64,000 bases of DNA from Agarophyton chilense (GCA_030374765.1 JARGXX010000002.1:1302001-1366000); one strand, 5' to 3'. Counted from the stretch's first letter, positions 1 through 11,800 are shown. The notes: generated from the sequence alone by a model not told the origin. A program made the numbers and translations.

Positions 1-221
1 TGACGACGCGCACGCGCCGCGGATATTTTGGCTTGTGCGGCTGCCAGCTCTCTGCGCATTCCGCACTCCGCCCAATAAACGCTGCAACCTTCCTGCCTCG
101 CCCCCCCATTTACCCCCCGCACCCCCCCCACCCCCCCCCACCTCCTCTTCCACCGCTCTTCTCGCTCACGTCGCGCGTCTTCGTCGCAGTGTCTGTGCAT
201 CCTTCTCCTCCTCCCGCCCAC

Positions 222-983
222 ATGTCGCCCGCCGCCTTCGTCGTCTCCCCGTTGCCCCCGTCGCTGTCGTCGCCGTCGTCCTCCCCTCCGCTGCCGTCGT
301 TTTCCTCCAACCCGACGCATCGCGCCCCGCGTGTGCGTTTGCGTCGCGTCGCTGCACATGCCACTCGTTCCGCCGCGCCGCGTGTCATCCGTCACCCCCG
401 TGCCCACGCCGCGCGACCCACGCCGCGCGTGCGCGTCACAATCGATGCGCCTGAGCCTAATCGACGTCTCATTACGGCTAGCAATCTCATAGACGCTCCC
501 ATAGCCACCGTGTGGCACTTACTTTCAGACTATTCGCGTCTCGCCGATTACATTCCAAACCTCGTGCTGTCGCGACGTCGCCCGCATCCAGCGGGTCGTA
601 TACGCGTTGAACAGTGCGGCGCACAACGAATTCTGGGCTTTCAGTTTCGCGCCAGCCTCGTTATGGATATGGAGGAGGTGAATGCTGCTTCCCCATTGTG
701 GCGCGCCATTAACTTTGACCTCGTGTCCAGTCGTGACTTTCGCCAGTTTGAGGGCGTGTGGCGTATGGATGCTGTGGATGCACGCACTACAGCCCTGTAT
801 TATACCGTGTCTATTGTGCCTAAGGGACTCGTCCCTGTTAGAGCTATTGAATGGCGCATTTCGGAGGACGTCCCACAAAACATGCTTGCTGTCAGACTCG
901 AGTGCGAGCGCAGGCGTAGAGTTGCTGTTGCTGCTAATCGCCGTCGTCATCCCACCCCCACCACCAACTCTCATCCTTCGTAG
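222..983 (+). CDS. Plastid-targeted SRPBCC/START-like (polyketide cyclase/dehydrase family) protein
   Basis: The protein is 253 residues from the ATG at 222, the first ATG in the frame; the frame is open further upstream without one. Residues 1 to about 80 are rich in Ser, Pro, Ala and Arg and nearly free of acidic residues, as in a chloroplast transit peptide. From about residue 85 the protein has the pattern of the SRPBCC family of cyanobacteria and plastids: 'IDAPIATVWHLLSDYSRLAD' with 'YIPNL', then a Phe-rich strand, 'FEGVWRMD', 'ALYYTVSIVPKGLVP' and a final amphipathic helix. Members form a helix-grip fold that binds lipids or other hydrophobic ligands; the ligand here is unknown. Family assignment is by pattern recognition; plastid location is inferred from the N-terminus. 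The leader upstream is strongly C-rich. Confidence 0.8.
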   Translation: MSPAAFVVSPLPPSLSSPSSSPPLPSFSSNPTHRAPRVRLRRVAAHATRSAAPRVIRHPRAHAARPTPRVRVTIDAPEPNRRLITASNLIDAPIATVWHLLSDYSRLADYIPNLVLSRRRPHPAGRIRVEQCGAQRILGFQFRASLVMDMEEVNAASPLWRAINFDLVSSRDFRQFEGVWRMDAVDARTTALYYTVSIVPKGLVPVRAIEWRISEDVPQNMLAVRLECERRRRVAVAANRRRHPTPTTNSHPS

Positions 984-1424
984 AGTATTAAAACTATTCT
1001 ACGCACTTTTTGGTTTGCTCCTTCCTGTTTCATACACTTGCTGCTTGCTGTTATTAAAAAACATGCGCTCTTCTGTTTCATGTCACCTCCCCCGCCCTCT
1101 CCCAACATGCAACGGCGCATCTCACACATGTCCAATTGCATGTTCTTGTGCGATAAAGCAACGCATCGCCGAAAACGGCTGCAATATTAACAAACTATAC
1201 CCTCACCAACCTTGTCCCAAAACGTGTGTTTCTCGCAGCAGCTTCACCCGTCCCGCGTGTCCATTTAAAACCCACTATAGCACGCCGCGCCGCTTTTCAC
1301 TTTGGCTTGCAACAGCAACAACAACAACTCGTAGCTAATAACGGCCGATACAACGTTGCCTCGCTCCAACATGTTACGCAAATCAAGCTTACTGTTCACA
1401 ATAACGTCGGTTTGTATCATCACC
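984..1424. other. Intergenic stretch, no gene seen
   Basis: This 441-bp gap separates two plus-strand genes. It is AT-richer than the flanking coding DNA and has only short ORFs without good start contexts. It should hold the 3' UTR of the SRPBCC gene and the promoter of the small spliced gene. A CAA/CAG-like run lies near 1310-1330. Confidence 0.5.
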
Positions 1425-1800
1425 ATGGTCTCAACCGTTCCGCTACCGGAAAAAGTACGTGATGAAGCAGTCAAACCATCATTCAGTTGAGCCGCCACGA
1501 ATCACGCACGCACAGCTAACCCAACTGTTTGTTCCACAGTCCACGGCACAGAAACGTGCCGCCGCGCCCATGGAGGCCGAGACCGACAAGTCGCGTCTCA
1601 AACGGTACGGAGACATTGGCTTGACGCCACAGAAAGTGGTCCGTTATCAACCTGTTCAATACGTCCATCCGGATTCGGCTCCGTATCTGCCCCGCCAGGT
1701 ACTGCAAAGTAGCGGCTTGATCCCGCAACGTGGCGTAGTACATCGCCCCGTTCCACTCGCGCCTAACAAAGTGAACGCTGTCGATGGACTGTTGTTGTAG
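1425..1800 (+). CDS. Small two-exon protein of unknown function (96 aa)
   Basis: I model two exons, 1425-1454 and 1540-1800. The ATG at 1425 sits in a CACCATGG context. Exon 1 (10 codons) ends at a GTACGT donor at 1455. The intron is 85 nt with a CTAAC branch-like motif at 1516-1520 and a TTCCACAG acceptor ending at 1539. Splicing is phase 0 and joins exactly the frame open to the TAG at 1800, which supports the model. The 96-residue product is polar and rich in Pro, Val and Gln. It has no signal peptide or membrane segment and I do not recognise a domain. Unspliced, the second frame would have to start at the GTG/ATG pair at 1459-1464, a poorer context. An AATAAA lies 35 bases after the stop. 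Confidence 0.55.
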
Positions 1801-1834
1801 TACCCAAGTGTAGCGAAGGGTACAAGCCTCCCCA

Positions 1835-1840
1835 AATAAA
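1835..1840 (+). terminator. Polyadenylation signal AATAAA
   Basis: A canonical AATAAA hexamer lies 35 bases downstream of the TAG at 1798-1800 and is followed by an A-rich run. It probably ends the small spliced gene. The next gene is convergent, with its stop at 2179, so the 338-bp interval 1841-2178 is the shared 3' region. It holds a CACAACC-rich stretch at about 1977-2005 and no gene. Confidence 0.5.
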
Positions 1841-2178
1841 ACAAAAAAAAGGTCCCAATTGCTAACTAGCACTGTGCTCCTCACTCGCTTGTACATCTAC
1901 GGCACTGACTCACAACAGTCCAAACGTTGCCAACTTCATCCAATATCAGGGGCTCGTGTGCCATGGCATGCTTGTGGTTGTGACTCACAACCACAACCAC
2001 AACCATGCCACACCAGCCTTTCTTCTCATTTCTCGTCTCTTTTCACGTCTAACCTCCGGCTCACAACTCTTAAAAACTCCCAACTACAAAACACAATATA
2101 CATGTCAACAACATTTTACAAAAGCAGCCCTTGCCTGTGACATATGCCATCCCGGGACGCAAGCAAAACAGAAAACAG

Positions 2179-3855
2179 CTAATGAAGCTCAGCAATCGTG
2201 CATCGAACGCCGCCGCCACCAACCTTTTCGATAGTAGAAATATCTGCATGCACCAAACGTTCAAGACCAGAGAGCAATATGTCCTTTTGCTCCTCAGTAA
2301 ACGCCTTGTGTGCAGCGGTACTCATAACCATCACCTGGTCAGCATAAAAGCTTTCGAGCTCAAGCACGTTGCCGCAAAAGTGTTCCACTTGCTCATGGGA
2401 AATGTCCACGATACTATGACCAGTCTGCTTCAAGCTCGCCACAACCATGTCACGCTCTTTCTTATCAGCGATTGATTCGAGACAAACCACAGCCACACGA
2501 GTACCAACAGACATCATCACGTTTGTGTGGTAAATCGGACGTCCCTCACGATCTACAGAAGAGAACGGCACAAGGTCGTAGTCCATTACCTTTGCCCACG
2601 CACGGGCAAGTCCCGCATCCGAGCGCTGCGAAAGCGCAACATACGCCACTCGGTTGATGCGGTCGAGCACCAAACTACCGGTGCCTTCCAGGAAACGGGG
2701 CGCATCAGCTTCTTCCTCCCGAGTCATATCGTAAATGTGCGTGTACCGGCCTCTGGTCAGCAGGCGCTGCACAAGTCGTCGCTCCTTTCGTCGCGTGTCT
2801 GCCTTCATAGGATACAGAACAAGCACACACGAATTGCCCGTTTCAATGTTAGTATGTGTGGAAAAAGTATTATTGGGGAAACAAGCATCTGGCGTATTGT
2901 GCCAGTCCTCGTGCGTGAACAGATGAACATGGGCGCCAACACCATTCACTCGGTCAATTAAAGCAGAATGTAGCCCGGAAAATTCAGTGAGAACCTTGCG
3001 TCGTAGAGCGGCTCCTTGATCATGAAGATCAAGTTGGGCCGGATGACCATTCATGAAATGATTGTCGGACGCAGCGCTTTGGTTGAAAGAAAATGCCGTT
3101 GGAGCGCACGCCAGTACGTGGTTGGTGGACTGTTGAACGGGTATGGGGTCTAGTCCATCTCGCATGCGAGCTAACTGGGATGTAGAATCGACGGGAATGA
3201 CTCTGAATCCAGAACCATGAAGGTAAGAGATGAGGTCAACATCGGTGCGAACTGGCTTGTACGCACCGTCCAGCCAGACGAATTCATTGACGAAACGACG
3301 CGTGGTGGAGGAGGGTTTGACGACAGAGCGTAGGACGGCAACCACATCGTCGGCAACAAACGCAAAGTAGTCAGAGAGCGTTTTACGATGTTCGGATCTG
3401 TCAAAGACATCGCGAACAATGACAACCTTTCGACGGTTAAAGATATCGGCCTCGAGGGCAGACAGAACGGCGGGCCAGTTGGTCTCAAGCCCTGCGCCAA
3501 TAAAGATGGCAGTGGAACCCGAAATAAGATCTGCCGGATGGACTCTGGCGTGGGGAGGAAGGTCGAGTGCGCGCCAAGCAGTGTACAAAGCGTGGTGCTG
3601 GCTTTGGCGGTACGGACGATGTTCGTCCCCGCCCGGAACTGGGAGAGAGATGCTGGTGGAAGGAGCTGGAGAAGGGTCTGGGATGGGAGGTGGCGGCGAG
3701 TGCGGGGCGTTTACAGACGGCGACGAGACCGGGTGGGCGGCGGCGGAGGTTGCAGCGGTTGGGCGCGGAATGGGGCGGGTGTTGGGGAAGCGACGGTGCG
3801 GAACGGGCTGGAGAACGGTGTGAAGACGAGGGATGAGGCGGGCGGCTCTTTGCAT
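2179..3855 (-). CDS. CtlX-type hydrolase, amidinotransferase/arginine deiminase superfamily
   Basis: The protein is 558 residues from the ATG at 3855. Residues 1 to about 90 are Pro/Ser/Ala-rich and Arg-containing, possibly an organelle presequence. Residues about 105-240 form a separate alpha/beta-looking segment that I cannot name. From about residue 250 the protein follows the CtlX/arginine-deiminase-related pattern: 'APTAFSFNQSAASDNHFM', 'PNNTFSTH', 'FLEGTGSLVLDR', 'HTNVMMSVGTRV', 'CGNVLELE' and, near the C-terminus, 'GGGGVRCTIAE', whose Cys (about residue 552) matches the nucleophile of the family. Known members of the fold hydrolyse guanidino or ureido groups; CtlX is linked to citrulline use in bacteria. 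The substrate here is not shown by sequence. The gene diverges from the large gene at 5883 across 2 kb. Confidence 0.75.
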   Translation of the reverse strand: MQRAARLIPRLHTVLQPVPHRRFPNTRPIPRPTAATSAAAHPVSSPSVNAPHSPPPPIPDPSPAPSTSISLPVPGGDEHRPYRQSQHHALYTAWRALDLPPHARVHPADLISGSTAIFIGAGLETNWPAVLSALEADIFNRRKVVIVRDVFDRSEHRKTLSDYFAFVADDVVAVLRSVVKPSSTTRRFVNEFVWLDGAYKPVRTDVDLISYLHGSGFRVIPVDSTSQLARMRDGLDPIPVQQSTNHVLACAPTAFSFNQSAASDNHFMNGHPAQLDLHDQGAALRRKVLTEFSGLHSALIDRVNGVGAHVHLFTHEDWHNTPDACFPNNTFSTHTNIETGNSCVLVLYPMKADTRRKERRLVQRLLTRGRYTHIYDMTREEEADAPRFLEGTGSLVLDRINRVAYVALSQRSDAGLARAWAKVMDYDLVPFSSVDREGRPIYHTNVMMSVGTRVAVVCLESIADKKERDMVVASLKQTGHSIVDISHEQVEHFCGNVLELESFYADQVMVMSTAAHKAFTEEQKDILLSGLERLVHADISTIEKVGGGGVRCTIAELH

Positions 3856-4141
3856 TTTTACGCAGGACTGGGGCGGATAGAGCGTGTGGGAGTTGCGAGG
3901 GCGATGAGGGGACGAGGAGCGAGCTGGTAAATGTGAGAGCGTTGGAGGAAAGGGAGGAACAAAGTAGAGTGAGCTCGAGCGATTGGGTGTTATTTAGGGC
4001 ATTTGTATGAAAAATGTTGTTGCGTTGGGGTGGTTGGTGAGAAATGCAGGAGGCGGATGGAAAGGGGGCGTGATTGGGTGTTTGCAGAGGTAAATGAAAG
4101 GTGGTAGGTAACACTTGCCTCTAGTGTGACAAGTGAGGGTG

Positions 4142-4189
4142 GCTTGTTGCTTGTGGGGCTTGTTGCTTGTGGGGCTTGTTGCTTGTGGG
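4142..4189. repeat. 16-bp tandem repeat, three copies
   Basis: Three copies of the unit GCTTGTTGCTTGTGGG follow each other without mismatch. They lie upstream of the minus-strand CtlX-like gene. The sequence after the array, CGACAAGC, partly mirrors CTTGTTG, so a small hairpin is possible. Confidence 0.85.
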
Positions 4190-4811
4190 GCGACAAGCAT
4201 GCGCCGTGGTGAGGACGACCTTGGCGCAAACGATTGCGAAAGCGGGGGGCGAGGACACCCGCTTTGAAGACGACAGGCACAGACAAGGAAGGTACACGTA
4301 CAGGAGGACTGTTGTTGACGAACGAGCTTCGGTTGATAATCGAAGGCCTGCAAACTGCATCTACCGTCGGTACACAACACACGGGGGGAATGTCAACATT
4401 TTGACTAGCTATTTGGTAGCTAGCTAGCTAGCGGCCAGCACTTTGCATGTGGGAAATGAGGACAACTATTGAGCGTTTGGCACGTGCGACGCACGCCCCG
4501 TGCCCGCGAAGGAAGACACGACAGAATCGGTACAAATCCGGGACCTTGGCGAAGAGCGCGACAAAGAGCGCGGCGAAGAAGAAGAGTGTACGTGCGGACG
4601 AGGCGCAGCAATGCGTAAATCGTCTCGCGAAAGAAGACGAAAAGCACAAGGGAGCACAATTTCGACGTAGAAGAGAGGCAGTCAACTCGAGAAAAAAGTT
4701 TTTCCGTCCGTTCCGCATTGCGTGAGTGTCCATCGCAGGCGTTGCGCACCGTGACGCCCGCCTCCGTGACGTTTTGTATTACACTTGCTTACATTATACG
4801 TGTCACACGAC

Positions 4812-4910
4812 GCAGGTGAAACGTGTGCGCGTGGATACGTGTGAATGTGGCTCGCCGTGCCAGCGGAGCGCCGAAGCGGAGCGCACGGCGAGTAACACGC
4901 GTTCACCTGC
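4812..4910. repeat. Imperfect inverted repeat in divergent promoter region
   Basis: GCAGGTGAA at 4812-4820 is mirrored by TTCACCTGC at 4902-4910, and CTCGCCGTGC at 4851-4860 by GCACGGCGAG at 4883-4892. Both pairs nest in order, and the left arm carries about 20 extra bases. The central loop holds two copies of AGCGGAGC. It could be a cruciform or a dyad for a regulator; no function is shown. Confidence 0.6.
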
Positions 4911-5039
4911 ACTGGTGGCGCGTCGTCGCTGCGAGCGCTCGTGATCCCCCCCCCCCTTTAGCTGTTAGCAGGCCGCGTCTATGAAACGTCGCTTCTCACT
5001 GGCGCATCCGATGACTTGGCTTGCCTCTCGAGACGCCAC

Positions 5040-5882
5040 TCTTTCCAGTGCCACCACCGCCTTATCTCCTACCACCCCCCCCCTTCTTTTACACCCCCCC
5101 GTCGTCTTCGTCACTTCCATTTGCTCTACCCCCCCTTGTTCTACCAATTTCTGCCTTCGCTATCCAGCGCTTGCAGCCCTATTGTGTGGTCATGTTCATT
5201 TTCTCGCTGCCTTTTGCTATACCCGTCTCGTTTCACGTGTGCCGCGCGACGTGCTTGTAGCTCAGCCCCCAACCCCCCCCACCCTACATCTTCAACCTTG
5301 AACGTGCCCTGAAACACCGCCGCTGCGTGTTTCGCGTTCCACGCGCTTGCTGCGTCTCACGCTCGCAGAGAGCACACCGAGCAACCACTCAAGTCGTGCG
5401 TTTATTTCAGCGCTGGTGCTTCCCAGTATCCTTTTTCCCGCTCCTCTCCACTGTTGTCGTCCGGCCTCGTACCGCCCTCCACTCTGTTCTTCTGTTCTTC
5501 CCCTGCTTCGTAACCTACCGCCCCTATATTTTCTCCCGTGTTGTGAGTGCACCACCTCTGGTGGTTTTGCTCACACCCTTCAACACATCTCTGCTTTTCG
5601 CCTGTGTTTAGCACTTTGCCTCGCCTTGGCTCTGCCTTGTTCGTGTTCGATTGGAGGCGTGCCACGCTTTCCTATTCTGCTCTTGTTATTCACTCTCGAT
5701 CTTGTCGTGCAAACACTGTACCCTCCACCCTTTTCGTTCTCCATTCGTCCCGAGCACCACTCGTGTGCCACATCCACATTGCCCGTTCCCCCCCCCCCCC
5801 CCCCCCCCCCCCTTCCCATCCATTCGGCCCTCTTTAAAATCCTTCCACTCCCCTCGTGCCTCGCACACCGCCTTCTCTCACC
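5040..5882 (+). promoter_or_regulatory. Pyrimidine-rich 5' leader with long C homopolymer
   Basis: The plus strand is almost purely C/T-rich for several hundred bases before the ATG at 5883. It includes repeated runs of 6-8 C and an uninterrupted run of 25 C at 5788-5812. The 5' leaders of the genes at 222 and 15291 show the same bias. I infer that this is 5' UTR and core promoter of the coiled-coil gene. ORFs drawn through it are composition artefacts. Confidence 0.5.
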
Positions 5883-8800
5883 ATGTCAACCGATCAGCCT
5901 TCTGTTCCCGTTGCGCAACCCGCTGCAAACAAGCTTCAACTCGAGAATCAATCCTTGAAACGTCGATTGGTTCAATACGCCGCCACTCTTGACAAGTTAA
6001 CAACTCACGCCAAGCGTGAAATCGATCAATCTACGCGTGCAAGAGACGAGGCTCTATCCCGTGCTGCTGACGCTTCCGCCCTTCGTCAAAAATTGTCCAC
6101 CATGACCTTATCGCTTACATCGGCCGAATCTGCTCGGGACAACGCTGCTGCTGCTCGCGCTCGTGCTGAGGCTCGAGTTGAACAACTTCAGGCTACCTTG
6201 GCTTCCTTGCAGCACCGACTTGACGATGCTCGTTATGACGACGCACATGTCGCCTCCATGCGCGAGGAGTTGGCTTCTTTGCAGAAGGAATTGCCTAATC
6301 TGCGCCGTCTTCGTGAACAGGAAGCCGCTCGTGCTGAAACGCTCAACGGACAGTTGGAGGCGGAGAAGCAAAAGTCTGCTTCCTATGACTCTATGATTCT
6401 TCGTGTACAACAAGTTCAGACGGAGAATTCCCAGCTTGCTGCCGATCGTGATGCTTCTCAGATGGCGCTTTCCAACATCCGTCGTTCGGAGAGCTCTCTT
6501 ACTCGGGAACGCAATGACATTGTCGCAAAGCTCCGAGGGGCCCAGGATGTGAATGACATGCTACGTCAGCAAATGGATCAACTGCAGGATCGTGTTCGTC
6601 TTTTGGAGCAACGGCTTAAAGATGCCGAGGCTACTGAGCTTCGTCGCGACAAGGACACTGCTAATGCCAAGCGATCCGCGGAAGATTCTGTGGCTGCTTT
6701 ACGAACCGAGCTTGACAGCGCTCTCAAAGAGCTTGGCGATCGCAATACTCAGCTCGAGGAGCTGACGGAGAAGCACGATCGCTCTATTGATGCTGAGTGT
6801 GCCTTGGCTGAACGTGAATCTATGCGGGGCAGTATTACTCAGCTGCAGGTCGAACTCGACCAGAGCACGGAAATGCTCACTCGCGCAGCCATTGACGCCC
6901 TGGGTGACAAGGCTAAAATCAGAAAGCTTGAAGATGCCATTTCCAAGCTTCGAAATGAACTGGAGGCGGAACGTAAAGAGAAGGGTGCTTTTGAGACGAA
7001 GATTGACCATTTGACTCAGCAAATTGCGGCTTTGGAAGGTGAATTGGATCAGATTCGCACTTTAAAGCGAGAGCTCGCGAATGAGTGTCACAAGTACCAA
7101 CTGCAGATCCACGAACGGGACTCTGTGGTAGCTAGCAAAAATCGCGCCTTGGAAGACCTGGATACTGATAGAAACGATCGCGCTTCTCAGATCGAACGGC
7201 TTAAGCTTGAACTGAGCAATGCCAAGAACGCACTTGCCAAGAAGGAGTCAGATCTTGTTAAGATCACCACGGAACATGAGGAAATGTGCTCTATGCTCAA
7301 GTCGACGAACAGAGATCTGGACGGTAAACATGGTGAGGTTTCTACTATTAGAAAAGAACTTGCTGCGACCAACGAACAGATTTCTAAACTCACCCAGGAG
7401 AGGGATCATCTCAAGCTCAATGTTACCGAGCTGCGGGCTGCCACTAGACAAGTTGAAGAGCTTTCTACTCTGATCAACTCCAAGGATGAGGAGCTTGCTT
7501 CAATGAAGCGCTGGTGCACTACCATCAAGGCTGAGGCTGGAGAATCTGTTCGTGAGAAGAAGAGGCTTTCCGACATGCTTTCAGATGTCTCTGGAGATCT
7601 GAAACGAGCCAACCATGAGCTTGAGCTCCTTCGCAACATGCGACAAGAACAAGAGATGCTTGCGCTTCGAATTTCACAGATTGGGGAGACTTCGTCGCGT
7701 GAACTGAATGACATGCGCAAGAGTCAGTCAGAACAGGCTGAGGTCTTGGCGAAGAGCACAGTGGAGGCTTATCAGGGAAGGCTCGTGGAAATGCAGAAGT
7801 CTGCTCGTCACGAGATCGCTGAGACTGTTACTTCTCAGTTGCGAGATGATATCATGCCGCATCTTATGCGGGCAGTTGATTCTAAAGCACGCAACCTAGT
7901 GCATGCACTTGCTAAGCATGTGGAGTCTTTTACAGTTGAAGACGCTGTTTCTTCTGATCATTTCAAGAATTATGCTCCACCCCAACCCTCCGTGAAGGTT
8001 GAGGTCAATCGAGCAGCGTCGGTTGAACAAAGCGCGGAGAATGGCGTCCCTTCCACGGGGTCTCGCTCCGTAAGCCGTTCCGGTGCGTCGGTCCCAAAGT
8101 ATGCGGATCGAAGCGTCCTCCATCAATCGACCACTGAATCACCTTCGATTTCTTTGGCCAATGCAACTCAAGGAGAATACACTGAGGCTGACACTACGGC
8201 AGAACCTTCTGCGATAACTTCCGACCGTTCTATCGAAGCCGCGCAAGGCTATACTGAACCCTCGTCTGTTCCCACTGCAACGAGCAGCGCTCGAGGTGTT
8301 CCGTCTGAAACTGCTGAGTTCCACTCCGAAGATGTGGACGTCACCGGCGATATCGATCCTGTTGCAATCCATAACCGTCTCACAGAGACATATAAAGAGC
8401 TCCTAGGTGGGCGCACAGACTTAGACTTCGAGGCTTTTCAGAGTGTTTCCGAAGTGGTGGAACATAGCGTGACTGTTCGACAGACAACGGCCATGTCTGT
8501 AGAGACTTCGACACAAGAGGGGAGCCAACAGGTTGTTGGAGAAGCGTCAAAAATGAATGAAGTAGCTGTTGAAACTCATGAGACCACCTCTGCGGGGGTA
8601 GATGCTCCGCCATCTAAGAGCGAGGAGGAGCTTGAAATTGTACAATCTTACATTCTAGAAGAAGATGGTATTGACGAATCCTTGGAGGAAGGTGAGGAGG
8701 AAACAGAAGAGTCTCAACCGGAAAATGAAGTAGATGAGGCGAAAAAAGGATTTGGGGCTGACGAAGCTGAAGTATTCCAGGATGCTTTGGGCGATGTTGT

Positions 8801-11800
8801 TCGCCCAGTTGCAAGTACGGATAGAGAAGTGAACACGACTGTAGAGACCAACCATCAGGAAGAAGATGAGGTCGCTGAGCAGACAACCTCGTCGATGCCA
8901 GAAGAGGCTACGCGAGAGCTTGCCTTTGAACAACCTCAGACCGCAGACAAGGAGACGGAAGGTGAGTCTGTTGCACAGAATGAAACCGAGAGGAAACCAC
9001 AACGAACTTCTACAGCTGAGTCAGCCCCTTTTAGAGCTGTTCCTACCGAAACAGTCGATACTGCGTCCGCGGATGCGCCAGAAGATGAAGAAGCGGAAAC
9101 CGCCGCTTCCGAGCCAACTGAAGACACTCACGATACCCCCCTCGCAGACGAACCGGAAGCGGGGTTTCAAGATGAATCCCCCGGAGCAGCTGAGCAGACG
9201 GAAGTACTAGATGATGATGCCGGGGTCCGACAAACGGACAAGGATTTCGATGCTCCAACTACTGAACCGCTTGGAGAAATTAACGCGGATTCTGGTGTGC
9301 CAGAAGCGGAATTGGGGTTTGAAGATGAAACTCCTATGCCCGAGGAAGCAAAAGACCTTGAAGCTCAAACGATCTTAGGAACTCAAGATGAAGCCTCTGA
9401 GCCAACTGAGCCAGAGGAGGGGCTAACTGGAGACGGAGAGAACCAGGAGATGGATAGTGAAGCTCATACACCAGTGGCAGAATCGGTAGAAGAAACTCAT
9501 GTTACCCCCCGAGCAAGTGGTCTAGTGGTGGGGTCCGAAGATGAGCCCCCTGAGATGATTAATCGGGAAGAAGGAGTGGAAATTGAGGGTGAGGTCGAAG
9601 AGGGAGTCAACGTCCCTATTACTGAACCAATCCAAGGGACCCTCGTTGTAGACGACGCCGAAGCGGGGTTTCAAGAAGAACCAAGTCAACCTGTTGAGCT
9701 AGAAGAGGGACCAGGAGAAGATGACGAAGGAGAGATTCATCAGACGGATAGAAGTTTTGATGTTCCGGCCACGGAGACAGTCGAAGAAGAGCACGTGTCC
9801 CCTCCAGTAGCGGACGCGACATTAGGGTTACAAGATGACACTCCTGAACCTGATGAGCTGGCGGAATCGCACAATGATGAGGAGGGAGTTCAGTCTCATG
9901 AGGATGTCGATATCCCAGCCACTGAACCAGTCGAGCGGGAAGTAGGTAACACTATTGAGGCTGCAGATAGCGAGGAAGAACACCAAGAGCTCATTCAAGA
10001 TGATTTGCCTCAAGAAGCGGAAGATTCTGACGAGGTATTCCGTGATGCTTATGGGGACATTGAGCGGACTGAGGAAGATGCTCCTGTAGAGATCGGGGGA
10101 GAAATCGAACATCAAGAGAGTGGTGACCGCGTCATCCAGAGAACGTCTTCTGGAGAGGGAAAGCCTGCGTCAGAAGGTCAGATTGAGAACATAGAGGAAT
10201 ACGATGCCGAAGATTTTGAGAATGTGCCGGACGCACCATTGCATGATTATGATGGTAATAATGAGGATCCCATGCAGGTGGCCGACGACGACGAGTTTTC
10301 CCATGAAATAAGGGCTCCGGGTTTTGGGGAAGGTGGTCGCGATGCGGAAGGTGTTGGGGATGTCCGCACTGTGTATGATCATGATCCTGCACAGGAGCAG
10401 GCCATTGAGCATATCCCCGAAGAATCGTATTCAGGACTATCGACAGACGCAGTCGAAGGTAGTACCATTGATAAGACCGACGATGTAGAAGGCCATGAAC
10501 AGCCTCGGGCACTAGATCTGAGTGCTTCAGTGGTGGATACGTCGAAGAAAACTACCACGACTACTGAAACTGAGCGTCCGACAGTAGATGAAGAAGCTGT
10601 CGAATCGATTGTGGATAGTGAAGTCTCCACGAAAGCGAAGGAAGACGGTGCAATAACTGAGCGAGCTGAAGTTCAAGAAGAAGCCAGTGGGACTATCGAG
10701 GAAAGCGTTTCAGATTTTAAGCCACTGGAAGTTTCGCAATCGGCCAAAGTAGACGAGGAAAGTACTCAAGACAGCCGGCTTGATCTAAGTTCCGGATATG
10801 AGGAGACGGTTCTTGCGGCAGAGAAGAATGTTTCGTCAAACATCGGAGCGGAATCGCAGGAAGAGGCAACGCTTTCAGGCAAACCGGTTACTTCTCTGTC
10901 TGAGGACGAGTTCATTTCGCCGAAAGATGAGACATTGGCTATCGATGTTCCGGAAGGCGTGGCTGACCGTGGGAATGATGCAGATCTGCGTGACCTCGAA
11001 GATCAAGAGCCAAGCGCTGAAGTTGGTGATACAGATGTTGCTCGTGGCGCTGAATTCGAAGGCGCAGAAAACCCTTTTGAGGGTGAAGAAGAAGAAAACA
11101 TCGAAGAAGTTGATGCCACAAGGGAGGACTATGGCGCTGATGTTGACCTAGAGACTGAGCCACCTGTAATGGCTTTTGCTACTCTCAACGTCATTGAAGA
11201 GGAAGATGTGTTAGGCAACGAGGAAGAGGGAGAGGGTAGTGGGGATGAGTATGAAGATGCTCAAGATGAAGTCGAAGATGTCGATGTGATTGAAGGTGTT
11301 CCTGCTGATCTGGATGATCACTCTTATATTGATGATGACAGTGAAAATATTGTGAACGAGGACGATGTCTATGGACATGCAGTTGTTGAGGAATTGCCCG
11401 ACGATAACGAAGGCGAAGAAGCAGATGCTTCTATTGCGCAGGGAGACGATAATGATAATGAGCTCCAAGAAATTCTAGAAACTGTTTCGACTGCGCAAAA
11501 CACCTACACGGAAGCGAATGAAACTGCTCCTAACGTAGATCAAGAAACCCCGGTAGAAACTATAGCAGGCGACAAGGATATTTCCGAAGGTGGAAAACAT
11601 GTATCTGCAAACGTGGAACAGGGGGCTAGTGATTTGCCGAGCGCGTCTGAGAGCGCTACTTTGACAGCTCACGAGGTTGTAGAGAAGGCGGAGGCTGTTG
11701 AAAACAATGAAGGGCGCGCTATGGATGAGTTTATTTATCAGGGTGTTGAGTCTTTGGGTCAAGCTGATGCGCCGGAAGGAAAAAGTGCGCCCACCACGAG

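Larger units (their letters stand above)
3856..5882. other. Two-kilobase divergent intergenic region
   Basis: This lies between two divergently transcribed genes. It contains a 16-bp tandem repeat (4142-4189), a run of AGCT/CTAG palindromes at about 4405-4436, an imperfect inverted repeat (4812-4910) and a long pyrimidine-rich leader (from about 5040). One ATG ORF at 4447-4725 (plus, 92 codons, very Lys/Arg-rich) has no recognisable domain and I do not call it a gene. The overlapping Pro/Ser-rich minus-strand frames at 3990-4380 look like composition artefacts. Confidence 0.5.

Noticed and set aside
35-454. Alternative plus-strand frame overlapping the first gene
   Set aside because: It has only composition-driven Pro/Ser/Arg-rich sequence; the SRPBCC motifs are in the frame starting at 222.
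3990-4382. Three overlapping minus-strand ORFs rich in Pro/Ser/Thr
   Set aside because: They share the same bases in different frames and owe their openness to the 16-bp repeat and C/T bias; no domain is visible.
4447-4725. Basic 92-codon plus-strand ORF with ATG
   Set aside because: No recognisable domain, no clear promoter or poly(A) signal; Lys/Arg richness alone is weak evidence.
5347-5958. Plus-strand ORF covering the leader of the coiled-coil gene
   Set aside because: It is made of Pro/Leu/Ser from C/T runs and overlaps the start of the real gene in another frame.
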